Origin: Steinernema hermaphroditum
Taxonomy: Eukaryota; Nematoda; Chromadorea; Rhabditida; Steinernematidae
Assembly (NCBI GenBank): GCA_030435675.1
Contig: CM059622.1
Location: 4,216,001-4,280,000 of the forward strand
Length of the DNA stretch: 64,000 bases
Reading direction: 5' to 3'
Part shown: one piece after another, positions 41,812-52,550 of the stretch
Numbering within the stretch: the stretch's first letter is position 1
How the letters are laid out: each line of letters opens with the position of its first letter
Program-made: the position numbers and the translations under genes
Notes under the pieces: generated by a model
Database searches by the model: none
Told to the model about the DNA's origin: nothing
What the model saw: only the letters and a program-made list of their open reading frames with translations

Positions 41812-44800
41812 TTACATCTTAAAAGGAGGCCTTCCCATCAGAGTCAGCGAATGCCGCCTACCCGAGGAGAATCGTTCTTTTCGTGGAGGCATACCGTGGC
41901 TGAGGAGGATGGCGGGAAAGAAGACGAAGATCATTCCGATTAAAGCATAGCTGAAAGGCGAGATTCGGCTGAAGTAGAGCGTGTCGGGACGTCCATAGAA
42001 AGCGTCGTAGGAGGTGGGGAGGTAGGTCAGATTGAAAGAATGACCGTGACATCCTTCTAGAGATGAATTCGTGGGCATATGGTAATCTGAAAGGACCACT
42101 TTCCACGTTTTATAGCATTTTTGAGTACCTTTATAAGGATTCTCAAGAACGGAACATATCCACAGGAAGAGGCACACTCCTATGGAACCAACAAAGCTGA
42201 TTACGGTAGCTCTGGTGGAGACATTTCTTGCGAAGACCCCCAAGAAGAAGAGTCCCACGACGGGGCCTCTGGTGGCGCCCAAGATGGCCACGGAGGATCG
42301 GACGATGCCGCCGAGGGGTTGGACGGAGAAGGCTATGAGAGTGCTGAGGACTCCCGAAAAGAAGACGAGCGTCTTGTTGATCAGGAGTGCGCGCTTCTCC
42401 CCGAAAGAGGGCCTCACGTAGTCGTTGTAGATCACGGCGGCCATGCTGTTGTAGCCGGTGGATACGGTACTCAGGGTGGCGGCGAAGATGCATGCGAGGA
42501 GAAGACCCGGGAAGCCGGGGTAGTTCTCTGGATTACTGTAGGTAAGAGTACTATCATGAGGGGGGTACCGGCGACTCTGGCGGCGAAGAGAACGACGAGC
42601 TGGTCGTAGGTGGAGATCTCGCCGGTCTCGAGCGGATTGCAGTTGTAGAAGAAGGTCAGCACGAGGAGACCGATGAAACACACCATCATGGCTAGGACGA
42701 AGTAGAGTGGTATTGTAATGAAAACCACCTTCTGCGCTACAACATCAATTTATATTGCGTAAACATGAGAATCTGATACCGTCTCGCAAGGTGGGCACAC
42801 TACAGTATCTCTGTACGGCCATCTGGTTCACCCCATACAGTGAAAGCCAAATGCACACTGCTCCAAAGGTTGATGTCCAGAAGCTCATATACTAAAAGAA
42901 GTGAGAAAACGTTTTATAACTGTTCTCGACTAATTCTCAACCTACTAGCGCTGGATTTGGGTCGAACCTCCACAACTCATCCAACCGTCCACTAACAGTG
43001 GCCACCTCAAGGATCTTTTGGAAGCCGCCGACGTCGACAGTTCCCTTCACCATCACGGCCAACATTCCGGCAAACATGACCCCCGCCTGGAGAGTGTCCG
43101 TCCACACAACCGCCTTGAGGCCTCCGATGGTCGTGTAGAGAGTGCTGCTGCACCCTACCAGCTGAACGAGCATTAAAAACAAGAAGGCCAGCCCTACAAT
43201 GATAGTCCAGAAGGTGGGCATGTCGGTGACACTACTCAAGGCCACCGCTGGTCCATACACTACAACGCCCATGTAGACGAGGTTGTTCACGATGAAGACC
43301 GCCGCACAAAGTTTTCTTATCAGGGCTGAGTGAAAGCGTAGTTCCAGATACTCATAGATCGAGGTCGTGTTGAGATGGAAGAAGATCGGCACGAAAATGA
43401 AACCCGAGATGAGAAAGGCTACTGCGGACATCGAAAAATGGACGACCCAGAGCATCCCTGAAAAGAAGCGTTTTTTGAAGACCGAGCGGTGGACCTGCCA
43501 TGGTCGAAAATCTCTGCCGGCGTTCCGAGAATCGCTTTTCCAGAGAGGAATGTCGTCAAGAGGGACATAGCCACAGGCAGATACGGCATGGTCCGCCCAC
43601 CCATGAGATATTCATCTGATTGTTCCTGAAAATGTCGGGTTATGGTTCTTAAGAACATTTAGTCTAGGGCGGACTTATGATTGTTGATCTTAAAGTGATC
43701 TCAACCTATGCCCGAAAATTTCCTTCACTTTATAAGATGATCGCTAAGTGGACAGTGTACCTGTTTTTACATTCATGTATTGCGTAATCCGTGTACGCTC
43801 TTTGATTTCCTTTCAATATCAATCGAGCGGGCGACAAAAAGAGGCGAGATCATCACTCATCGAACTGTTGTCGCTCTCTGCATTCACGATAACATGATAA
43901 ACAATGGTGATTCGTTCTGTGATTGTCAGAGTTCTGTGTCACCGTGTGCGCAAGAGGATTTCAGAAACGACCCAAAAAAGTGTGATGATCTCTATTGTTT
44001 TCATCCGTCAGAATGACTCAAATATCTACGCTCACCATGCCTTTGGTGGTCAAGTAGATTTCGCCACTGCGATTATTATCTCACATCTTTGGGATATCTC
44101 AATGAATATATGGCACAGAATACTGTAAATGACTGCAACCACAATTCGTGGTACCATTTAATCGTTACAATGTAAAGTGAACATGCTTATAAGGCATCCA
44201 TTTTTTGGATTCGATACACTGTCTTTTTGAATGATTAGTGGGGAAGAAATTCACAAAAACTGTCTTATTGAATTCTTTGTTGACGGATGGTAAAGTGGAG
44301 GCTCGCCGTTGTTTGGCGAATTGTTGGAGTGCGTCTGGTAGACAGGAAGACCAACGAGTGGCTCCGAAGCAACACGAAGGTGAAGGACATCGATGAAGCC
44401 GCAAGAAGAAGAAAGTGGAACTTCGCGTGGAAGATGACGAACGGAAACCCGGAAAAATGGTCGTGCCGAATAGAGGAATGATGCCCTCCCATGAAGAGGC
44501 CTCTCGGAAGACCATGGACCCAATGGAGTTCTCGAAGAGACTAAGCAGCAGAAGATGGCGACACCGAGCGCAAGAAGAAGCCAGGCAGCTGTGGCTAGAT
44601 TTGGGGTGCGACAACATGTAAATGTTAGATATCGCAAACAAATTCGTAATTTGTAAATTCATAGGATTCTTGGTTTACTAACCACATTCTGAGCGCACAC
44701 ATAAATTGCCTATCTAGACGTTTTCCATTAGAGTAGGAGGTCTTAACGCTTGGTTGACCGTTCTAATACAGGATAATTTGAACTCTGGAGTGCTCTCATG

Positions 44801-44958
44801 CACCAGAGCTAACAAGATCTTACCGCCGGCTTGACGACGTTCTTCCTTCGCCCATTGACCACCGCGTAATAGACACCAACACCCACGGAAATACACATGA
44901 ATCCAGAAAAAATGCCATAGTCGATCAGCGACAGATTAAACTGTTTTGGAGCGTCCAT
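41812..44958 (-). CDS. SLC5-like sodium-coupled symporter, copy 2 (575 aa)
   Basis: Exons 44824-44958, 43499-43625, 42946-43457, 42780-42891, 42569-42736, 42129-42527 and 41812-42086. Motifs match the SLC5 paralogs: SLIDYGIFSGFMCISVGVG, DEYLMGGRTMPYLPVAMSLL, TTSIYEYLELRFHS, VGCSSTLYTTIGGLKAVVW, GVNQMAVQRYCSVPT, NCNPLETGEISTYDQL and AATLSTVSTGYNSMAAV. Exon 2 ends CATG followed by GCAGGT, so the 41-bp intron would use a GC donor; copies 1 and 3 have GT there. The first intron is 1.2 kb and contains a non-LTR retrotransposon remnant. Length is normal for the family, and no coding lesion is visible. Confidence 0.86.
44283..44620 (+). mobile_element. non-LTR retrotransposon reverse-transcriptase remnant
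   Basis: Fragments in two plus-strand frames (RLVDRKTNEWLRSNTKVKD, RRRKWNFAWKM, KRPLGRPWTQWSS) match the region just C-terminal of LINE reverse transcriptases, where the usual pattern is rK.kW.GHV...W.GRP..RW. Stops and a frame change show it is dead. It lies antisense inside intron 1 of SLC5-like copy 2. Assignment to an RTE/CR1-like clade is from memory of the motif. Confidence 0.6.
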
Positions 44959-45171
44959 GGCGGCCGCGCTGGCGGCGTCGATCAACAGCTCTGACGCGAG
45001 TGCACTCTCGCGAGGGTTGATACGCCCAGCTGACTCACCCTCGAATAGATTAGGATTTTCGGGCGCTTTGCGGAGGGCGCTCTAGACTACAGTGTCGGGG
45101 AGTTGTGCTCCTGCACTCATAATATGCACTTTGCTGGAAAGGATTAAGGAGGAGACGTTGACCGATCAAAG

Positions 45172-45363
45172 ATGATACAGATGCAACTGAGGTATGTTTG
45201 GGGTATAGTAGAATGTCGTAAATTCTGCTGTTTCAATAGGGTCCCCCCTGAAATCGAAGCTAAAATCAAAGATCATTTCCCAGAAACAGACTACAATCTA
45301 TATGTGGATGATCAAGAATGGAAAGTGGCGCTGAACGAAAATAGGCCGTCGGCATTCCATTAA
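45172..45363 (+). CDS. candidate 47-aa protein or terminal exon pair
   Basis: Exons 45172-45191 and 45240-45363 join through a 48-bp intron with a TTTCAATAG acceptor, phase 2 conserved. The product reads MIQMQLRVPPEIEAKIKDHF ... YVDDQEWKVALNENRPSAFH. The composition is protein-like. In-frame stops upstream of the ATG limit extension unless further 5' exons exist. No family recognised. Confidence 0.35.
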   Translation: MIQMQLRYVWGIVECRKFCCFNRVPPEIEAKIKDHFPETDYNLYVDDQEWKVALNENRPSAFH

Positions 45364-46321
45364 AATTCGCGACGGTCATGTGGTTGTGGCAGGCTGATGT
45401 TTGCATGCTCGTGACCGAGAGAGGCTCAGGACGGCGCACGAGAAGTCGCTTGTCTGCAGCCAGCGATTTGTGTTCAGCGAAAAAACGTAAAAAGTCAGTT
45501 GATATGCGTGAGTGATCACTACATTATAACCAACGATCTACGCTCGATGCAGGTTTCCATGCAGCGCAGAATAGGATGAGCGAGAAGGGGGGTCTCTGTT
45601 TGCAGTTATCGTGTGATTTCAGCTTTTCACTTCAGCAAAAGAAGGATAGCTTATTTTATATATAAAAGCTTACACCCTAACCAAGCGTACAAAGAAGAAA
45701 CAAAAAAGAAGGGCTCTATTATCAAACAGTTGCCGGAAAGGCACATGCGTTGCCGGAAAGCCTTTCCGGCAACTGTTTGATAATAGAGCCAAAAGAAGAC
45801 TTGTAAAACACGTACATCGTGCGTAGGTTTGCGTGGCAAAGCAGCGAATCCGATGACGTCAAGATAGTGAAGGACGGCCAAAAAGGTGGATTGCCAGGAT
45901 CGCGGCGAGAGGCATTCCATTTTATACTTGAGAGGCGCTGTTGTGGAGTTGGGAGTCCCAACTTTGAAGGTAGGGATTGGCGAAACCTTGGCGAGACGGT
46001 CAAGCTACGATGTTCCAGGCTTTCTGTGAGATTCTTTGTGTCAACGACGATGGCTAAAAACAACAGCTCACTCAACTCATTTCTGCGAGAGTGACGGTAG
46101 TGATAGGGCTTGACCTCCCTTATCACGAATTTCTGACTTTTAACAAAACATAACATCAAATGACAAATGCGAAAAAAACCTCAAGAAAATCCATAAATGG
46201 GAAAAGAGGTTGCCCGGGGCAGTGCATTCTGATTTCTGTTCAGACATTGAGACGGGGGCGCCAGTAGCAACCCGCTTTCATTCGCCCTTTCCTTCGGTCT
46301 TTCTTCTATTCACCTTGTAGA
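45364..46321. other. intergenic region with one long hairpin
   Basis: Contains the 79-bp inverted repeat at 45712-45790 and otherwise only short frames. Confidence 0.4.
45712..45790. repeat. 79-bp hairpin with 30-bp perfect arms
   Basis: Arms 45712-45741 and 45761-45790 are exact reverse complements. The 19-nt loop repeats part of the arm (GTTGCCGGAAAG occurs again within it). GGCTCTATTA termini and the lack of any coding sequence fit a small MITE or a fold-back of a duplicated segment. Confidence 0.75.
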
Positions 46322-47912
46322 ATGCCGACTACCAAGTGGTTCTTCTTTTTGATTCCACTTCTTGAGATCCATTTCGTGAGTTCAAGCTTTTTTTCACTAT
46401 AATACCCCAATAGGTTACATCAACTGATGTTGATGTCAAATACCGATTCACATACATCTCAAGTCGGATTGTGGGATCTAAAACGGAGCATTCCGTTGGA
46501 AGCCTCGACGACTGCGGCGACCGTGCGTATGACGAACGGGCATTCGCCTTTGCTTATGTCGCCAACTCCACCGGACACTTCTGCACTGTGGTGCATTCTT
46601 TCGATTCACTCGAGGAGAACTCACGTCCTCAGGAACGCCACTTTCTTATGGACAAAAGGGACATTAAGGGACTTGAATGCAGAGAATACAGGGAGACAGG
46701 TAAGAAAACGCTCAGAAATCCAATTCAGTTAAGGTCAATGGAGTTGACAGGCGTCAACCGAACCACCACTTTTGGTCGTCACTGGTCGCGTGACATAGGC
46801 TTAGGGTCGGAGCTCTGAGCTTTTCACGCGTCTGACATCTCTTATTGGCCCCGTCTGGAAGTGTGAGTCAGCTAGGCACTCCATCTGTCTCTCAGGATCG
46901 GGGTACTTTCACTGGGCGCCATCAACTTTGAGTCCAACTGTTTCGCCACTAGGCTTGAGGGATGCCCGTTTATGCCCAACATTGGTAGCACACTGTTCCT
47001 ATCTCGATGGCTGTATCAAGGCTGTTAATCGACTCTCTAAATTTCAGTTCGCGAAATAATTGACGAAAGCGAGGATTGCGATGACGATGAAGCAATCTGC
47101 GAGGCTCTACAGGGCGTGGCAAGTTCCTTCCCGTTCCATCCCCCCATTTCAATGCAAATCCAGGAAACACAGTGTGCTCTCAAAAGCGATCACCCGGACT
47201 GTGTTTGCCCCACGGGTCAGAAGATCGTTGGAAACGTCTGCTGTCAGTTCATTGCGCTTCAGGATGGACAGAAGTGTGTTGTCCGGAAAGGACACAGCCC
47301 CGAACGGACAAAGACGGAACGCAGTTCTGTTGCCCTCCTACAGGACCTTGCTGTCCGTTCGGAATGAGTATAGTGCCGAAACAGAAAGGGAACATTTGCT
47401 GCCCAACGGGGTTCAAGTACTCTCCCGAATTTGGGAGCTGTTTGCAGAACGTGGAAATCGTATGTTCACTCTAGTTCAGAACAGAGTCTGTGAATATTCA
47501 GATGGAACGTCCTCAAACCATCACGGCCTTGAACCAACACTGTTGGGATCTGGACGCAGAGCCTGTGAAGATCGAGAATAGAGAGCAAAACCAAAAGATT
47601 CCCCAAGCGATTATCGGTCTTCAGATCCCGGAGGACATAGCGTGGGGCGTGGACAACTTCCGATGGGCATCTGATAATTCGGTCCCCACTTTCACCCATT
47701 GGAAAGACGGAGAGCCTAACAACCATAACAACGAAACGTTAGGAGATGAGGTGGAGAAAACGGGCCGGGAAGCGATCTAATGACCCGTTTAGATATTCGT
47801 TCTGAGATCGAAATCTGGAAAATGGTTCGATGTGAACTCAAATACTGATTTTATCCCGACGCCGATGGTGTTGGTGTGCATGACTGACGCAGCCAGTGGA
47901 TACAGAGGATAG
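46322..47912 (+). CDS. clec-like: secreted C-type lectin with N-terminal PAN/CW-like region (395 aa)
   Basis: Exons 46322-46375, 46414-46699, 46751-46784, 46896-46984, 47048-47215, 47263-47450, 47502-47750 and 47793-47912 close in frame. Signal peptide MPTTKWFFFLIPLLEIHF. Residues about 20-115 (DDCGDRAYDERAFAFAYV ... GLEC) look like a nematode PAN/CW-type module. A Cys-rich linker follows (EVCCPERTQ, QFCCPPTGPCCP, NICCPTGFKY). The C-terminal C-type lectin domain has AIIGLQIPED, THWKDGEPNN with an EPN sugar-binding-type motif, then SKSGKWFDVNSN and MVLVC. An apparent frame change near 47220 is removed by a 47-bp intron. The donor at 46785 (GTCGCG) is weak, so exons 3-4 are the least certain. 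Confidence 0.75.
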
Positions 47913-48406
47913 CAAAATCGAACATCTCATGAAGATATTTGCGATGTCCGGCTTCCTAAGAAGGAAAATTAGTGTAGCATTATACGATTTATGATATGCT
48001 TATGAAATGAGCTGAACAGAACACTTTCTCAATTTTTAGTCAACAAGGCTGGGAAAGGACAGAATTAGTACGTTAGAGTCAACAGATCGTATGGGATATC
48101 CTTCGTAGTTCCACGGTGGATACGATATCTTGAAGTTGAAGTCGCATGAGAAGCCGATCAGCTACAAAAAAAACGAAGGAATGTTTTGCTCGCAGATAGA
48201 GGTGTTTGGTGCGGAAAGATAGACCAGGAACCGGGTGGAACCAGCATTAGCAATAAAAGATGTTTCAATCGATGTCATCATAGATGTGCCATGTGCTCGA
48301 TGGGTAGTATAGTTTCATTAGCTCATTGGTCGAGATTGGTACTCTACTATGGGAATATTGTAGTCGTATATGATGCATGCCCGTTGATTAAACCTGTTCA
48401 AGGGCA
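47913..48406. other. spacer between lectin gene and Tc1-like element
   Basis: No gene recognised. Likely holds the lectin 3' UTR. Confidence 0.4.
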
Positions 48407-48408
48407 TA

Positions 48409-48653
48409 CAGTGGCGAGCATAGAAATAGCCGCACTACATATTGGAAAAATGTTTGGTCATTTTGAGAACGGTTTGCCTCGCATGCTTCGATGGTAATGC
48501 GTGTATGATGTGCAGAATTTCCTGGAGAATTTGGCTGTACCAGCTAGAATGACAGAAAAATAGTTCTAGCTTAGCACGGCCTGAATTCAGACCGAGGGTG
48601 CCGATTTTACGCGGGCACAGAAATAGCCGCACTTTGAATGTTCTTTTTTATTG
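48409..48653 (+). repeat. left terminal inverted repeat of the Tc1-like element
   Basis: 245 bp, nearly perfect complement of 49825-50069, with two internal direct repeats of AGAAATAGCCGCACT about 197 bp apart. Confidence 0.9.
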
Positions 48654-48745
48654 TGAGTTTTCGAGTGAATTTCTCCGACGGTAACGTGTTATTTTGCGTG
48701 CTCTGTTATTTCTGTTATTAATCTGTTACTCAATTCTTTTAGAAA

Positions 48746-49666
48746 ATGGGACGGGGAAAACACATATCACCTGAACAACGCGCTCGTATCGACACCCTGA
48801 AGAAGGAAGGTAATTCCATGCGAAGAATCGCCGACAAGTTGGGAATTTCGGAGAAGGCAGTGCGAAATGCCGTGAAAACGATACAGAAGAGTCGAGGAAA
48901 TGTGGAAAATCCGGTAAGGAAGCCGAAACCAAGAAAAAGTACGGACCGTGTGGATAGAAAGATCAGGATGATGTCTGAAGCGGATAGGATGAAGACTGCT
49001 GTGGATGTCCAGAATGAATTGAGTGGATCTCCCGGCTTCAATCTGAGCGTTTGGACCGTTCGACGACGTTTGAACGAAGTCGGATTGATGGGACGAGTCG
49101 CCCGCAAGAAGCCGCTCGTGTCGAAGAAAAACCGAGAAGCTCGAATTGCCTTCGCTAAGAAGCACATCACCTGGCAGCCTGAAGACTGGGCCAAAGTGTT
49201 ATTCATGGACGAATCGAAGTTCACCCGGCTAGAGTCCGACGGAAAGACGTATGTGAGACGGTACGTCGGTGAAGAATTCGATCCACGCTGCACCAAGGTA
49301 ACTGTTAAACATGGCGGCGGTTCTGTGATGGTATGGGCGGGCTTCCGGCGGTCCGGAGTTGGTCCAATTTTTCATATTGACGGAATTCTCGATGGAAAGA
49401 AGTATGTGGATATCATGGAGAAGGTGCTGAAGCCATATGCACGCCAACATTGCGGCCGAAATTGGATTTTCCAGCAAGATAATGATCCCAAACACACGTG
49501 CAAGATCGCGAAGGCTTGGTATAAGAAGAATAAGTGGCGCGTTCTAGATTGGCCAGCTCAAAGCCCGGATCTGAATCCGATCGAGAATTTGTGGAACGAC
49601 ATTGAGAAGGTGGTGCAGGCAAAGAAAACTAAGAACCTTGCCGAATTGTCAGTCAGCATCGAATAA
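48746..49666 (+). CDS. Tc1-family transposase with premature stop near its C-terminus (306 aa)
   Basis: Cut-and-paste transposase. An N-terminal paired-like DNA-binding region (residues about 1-115) contains two helix-turn-helix units, KEGNSMRRIADKLGISEKAV and the later DVQNELSG ... TVRRRLNEVG. The catalytic DDE triad is at FMDESKF, QQDNDPKHT and LNPIENLW, with 34-residue spacing of the last pair expected for Tc1. The frame stops at TAA 49664-49666 just after SVSIE, but the same frame continues AWRNIPVTRC ... ASKGFPTRY to a natural TAG about 35 codons later. The catalytic core is therefore whole while the tail is lost unless the stop is read through. Confidence 0.9.
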   Translation: MGRGKHISPEQRARIDTLKKEGNSMRRIADKLGISEKAVRNAVKTIQKSRGNVENPVRKPKPRKSTDRVDRKIRMMSEADRMKTAVDVQNELSGSPGFNLSVWTVRRRLNEVGLMGRVARKKPLVSKKNREARIAFAKKHITWQPEDWAKVLFMDESKFTRLESDGKTYVRRYVGEEFDPRCTKVTVKHGGGSVMVWAGFRRSGVGPIFHIDGILDGKKYVDIMEKVLKPYARQHCGRNWIFQQDNDPKHTCKIAKAWYKKNKWRVLDWPAQSPDLNPIENLWNDIEKVVQAKKTKNLAELSVSIE

Positions 49667-49824
49667 GCCTGGAGAAACATACCCGTGACCCGCTGCATGA
49701 GCCTTGTCGACTCCATGCAACGTCGCTGTAGAGCTGTCATCGCAAGTAAAGGATTTCCGACAAGGTACTAGATCATTGTTGTATGTAGCCTGTTGCTTTT
49801 ACGTTCTTTGTTAAAAATTTTCGG

Positions 49825-50069
49825 CAATAAAAAAGAACATTCAAAGTGCGGCTATTTCTGTGCCCGCGTAAAATCGGCACCCTCGGTCTGAATTCAGGCC
49901 GTGCTAAGCTAGAGCTATTTTTCTGTCATTCTAGCTGGCACAGCCAAATTCTCCAGGAAATTCTGCACATCATACACGCATTACCATCGAAGCATGCGAG
50001 GCAAACCGTTCTCAAAATGACCAAACATTTTTCCAATATGTAGTGCGGCTATTTCTATGCTCGCCACTG
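49825..50069 (-). repeat. right terminal inverted repeat of the Tc1-like element
   Basis: Complement of the left repeat with the same pair of internal direct repeats, ending CACTG next to the TA duplication. Confidence 0.9.
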
Positions 50070-50071
50070 TA

Positions 50072-50563
50072 GATTCTTGCATTCGTCTGTGACATAGTAC
50101 GTTAGAGGATTGTGGATTACCACCACCCAAATTTCATCATTTCACGTGTGGACTGTCCACTTAGGAAAGCGAGTATGATCACTGCGCACTGAAAGACCAC
50201 TACGCCCAAAAAGTAGTACTCTGTTCTAATCGCTTAATCCGCAACCGTGAGATTAAGCGATCTGAACTGGGTACTGCGTTTTGGATTTCGGCAATCCATA
50301 ATCCACACAGTAAATCCCCGACTAATTGGCTACGTGCTTTTTTTGCAAGAGCGCTATTGGCTGATGTTCGTTTACCATCCATGAGTTTTCTCTTGGCACC
50401 CAGATTCCGAAATGTATTTTCCTCTTCGAGTTGCTTTGTTCGATTTGGCCACAAAAACAGATTTACCATTGTACTAATACGATCATTGCTTAAAGCGTGG
50501 CGCTGAATAATACTGATACCTCTGTCAAAACATGTGTATTTCCAGTCGCCATTCAGAGCTGCC
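50072..50563. other. promoter-side spacer of SLC5-like copy 3
   Basis: No gene recognised. The Tc1-like element ends about 490 bp before the start codon and could influence expression. Confidence 0.4.
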
Positions 50564-52550
50564 ATGAGTGGCTCTCCGAAAGCGTTCGCTCTACACAGTG
50601 CTGACTATGTTATTTTCCTCTCCTTCATGTCGATTTCTGTCGGAGTCGGTGCGTATTATGCCATCGTCAACAGACGCCGGATGAGCAAGGTTCAGGAGGA
50701 AGGAACGGTTAGCAAAGAGGAATTAACACAAGTGATCGGGAGATGTTTCAGTCAAAAACGGACGAATATCTCATGGGAGGCCGAAACATGCCGTTTATAC
50801 CTATCACTTTGTCTTTGTTGACAACGTTCCTATCCGGGAAATCATTACTTGGAATCCCGGCTGAAATGTTTGACCATGGTTGGTTTGATTGAGTCATGAA
50901 CGTTGATCCATACAGCGGTTTAGGCTTGTGGATGTTCGTTTACATGCCCATGAGCATCATAGCGTTCCTTGTCTCCGGACTAGTCTTCGTTCCCATCTTC
51001 TACCACCTTAAGATGACCTCAATCTACGAGTATCTCGAACTACGCTTCCACTCTACCACACTCAAGAAGCTGTGTGCGGCAGTGTTCATCCTAAACACTC
51101 TTGTTTACATGGGAGGCGTCGTTTACGGACCAGCGGTGGCCCTTAGCAGCGTCACCGACATGCCCACCTTCTGGACTATCATTGTAGGGCTGGCCTTCTT
51201 GTTTTTAATGCTCGTTCAGCTGGTAGGATGCAGCAGCACTCTCTACACGACCATCGGAGGCCTGAAGGCCGTCGTGTGGACGGACACTCTCCAGGCGGGG
51301 GTCATGTTCGCCGGAATGTTGGCCGTGATGGTGAAGGGAACTGTCGACGTCGGCGGCTTCCACAAGATCTTTGAAGTTGCTGTAGACAGTGGAAGATATG
51401 AAGAAATGTGGAGATTGGACCCTAATCCGGCACAGGTCTGAACTAAATTCTACTGATTTATTTTGCATCTGTCCAGTATGCCAACATGTGGACGTCCACT
51501 TTCGGAGCTATCGCTGTTTGGCTCTCATTTTACGGAGTGAACCAGATGACTGTACAGAGGTACTGTAGTGTGCCTACTTTGAAGGAAGGTGAGACAACCA
51601 GGAATTATACACTGGCCTATTATTACATCCAGCTAAAAAAGTCATTATGTTGTCTGCCCCGCTTTACCTTCTTCTCACAATGATGGTGTGTTTCATCGGT
51701 CTCCTCGTGCTGACCTTCTTCTACAACTGCAATCCGCTCGAGACCGGCGAGATCTCCACCTACGACCAGCTCGTCGTTCTCTTCGCCGCCAGAGTCGCCG
51801 GTACCCTCCGTTTACAGTACTCTTACCTACAGTAATCCAGAGAACTACCCCGGCTTCCCGGGTCTTCTCCTCGCCTGCATCTTCGCCGCCACCCTGAGTA
51901 CCGTATCCACCGGCTACAACAGCATGGCCGCCGTGATCTACAACGACTACGTGAGGCCCTCTTTCGGGGAGAAGCGCGCACTCCTGATCAACAAGACGCT
52001 CGTCTTCTTCTCGGGAGTCCTCAGCACTCTCATAGCCTTCTCCGTCCAGCCCCTCGGCGGCATCGTCCGATCCTCCGTGGCCATCTTGGGCGCCACCAGA
52101 GGCCCCGTCGTGGGACTCTTCTTCTTGGGGGTCTTCGCAAGAAATGTCTCCACCAGAGCTACCGTAGTCAGCTTTGTTGGCTCCATAGGAGTGTGCCTCT
52201 TCCTGTGGATATGTTCCGTTCTTGAGAATCCTTATAAAGGTACTCAAAAATGCTATAAAACGTGGAAAGTGGTCCTTTCAGATTACCATATGCCCACGAA
52301 TTCATCTCTAGAAGGATGTCACGGGAGGTCGTTCAACATCACATACTTGCCACCTTACGACGCGTCCTACGGTCGACCGGACACCTTCTTCTTCAGTCGC
52401 ATATCTCCATTCATGTACGCCTTCTTCGGACTCGTCTTCGTCTTCTTTCCAGCTCTGATTCTCAGCTACTGCATTCCTCCACAAGCAGAGCAGTACTCTT
52501 CTGGTCGGAAGCATTCACTGACGTGGAATGGGAGGAAAATAAAATGCTGA
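50564..52550 (+). CDS. SLC5-like sodium-coupled symporter, copy 3 (about 580 aa)
   Basis: Exons 50564-50707, 50752-50882, 50916-51435, 51477-51588, 51633-51800, 51841-52239 and 52282-52550. Motifs: HSADYVIFLSFMSISVGVG, DEYLMGGRNMPFIPITLSLL, MTSIYEYLELRFHSTTLKKL, GCSSTLYTTIGGLKAVVW, GVNQMTVQRYCSVPT, NCNPLETGEISTYDQL and ATLSTVSTGYNSMAAV. From exon 5 onward the DNA is almost identical to copy 2, introns included. The donor homologous to the paralogs (after 50878) would lead straight into TAG; a donor 4 nt further on keeps the frame but leaves a 33-bp intron. The C-terminus has diverged from copy 2. Confidence 0.8.

Larger units (their letters stand above)
48409..50069 (+). mobile_element. Tc1-like transposon with 245-bp inverted repeats (1661 bp)
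   Basis: Flanked by TA (48407-48408 and 50070-50071). Inverted repeats at 48409-48653 and 49825-50069 begin CAGTGGCGAGCATAGAAATA and differ at only a few bases. The motif AGAAATAGCCGCACT occurs twice in each repeat, at the outer end (48422-48436) and inner end (48619-48633), the IR/DR arrangement of Sleeping Beauty- and Tc3-type elements, where these are transposase-binding sites. High identity of the repeats suggests recent insertion. Confidence 0.93.

Noticed and set aside
47116..47450. Apparent frameshift in the Cys-rich linker of the C-type lectin
   Set aside because: A 47-bp intron (47216-47262, acceptor CTTCAG) joins the two frames exactly, so no lesion is needed.
47741..47780. Truncated lectin domain ending at TAA 47778-47780
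   Set aside because: A 42-bp intron after 47750 continues the domain into an exon with SKSGKWFDV and MVLVC, so the early stop is intronic.
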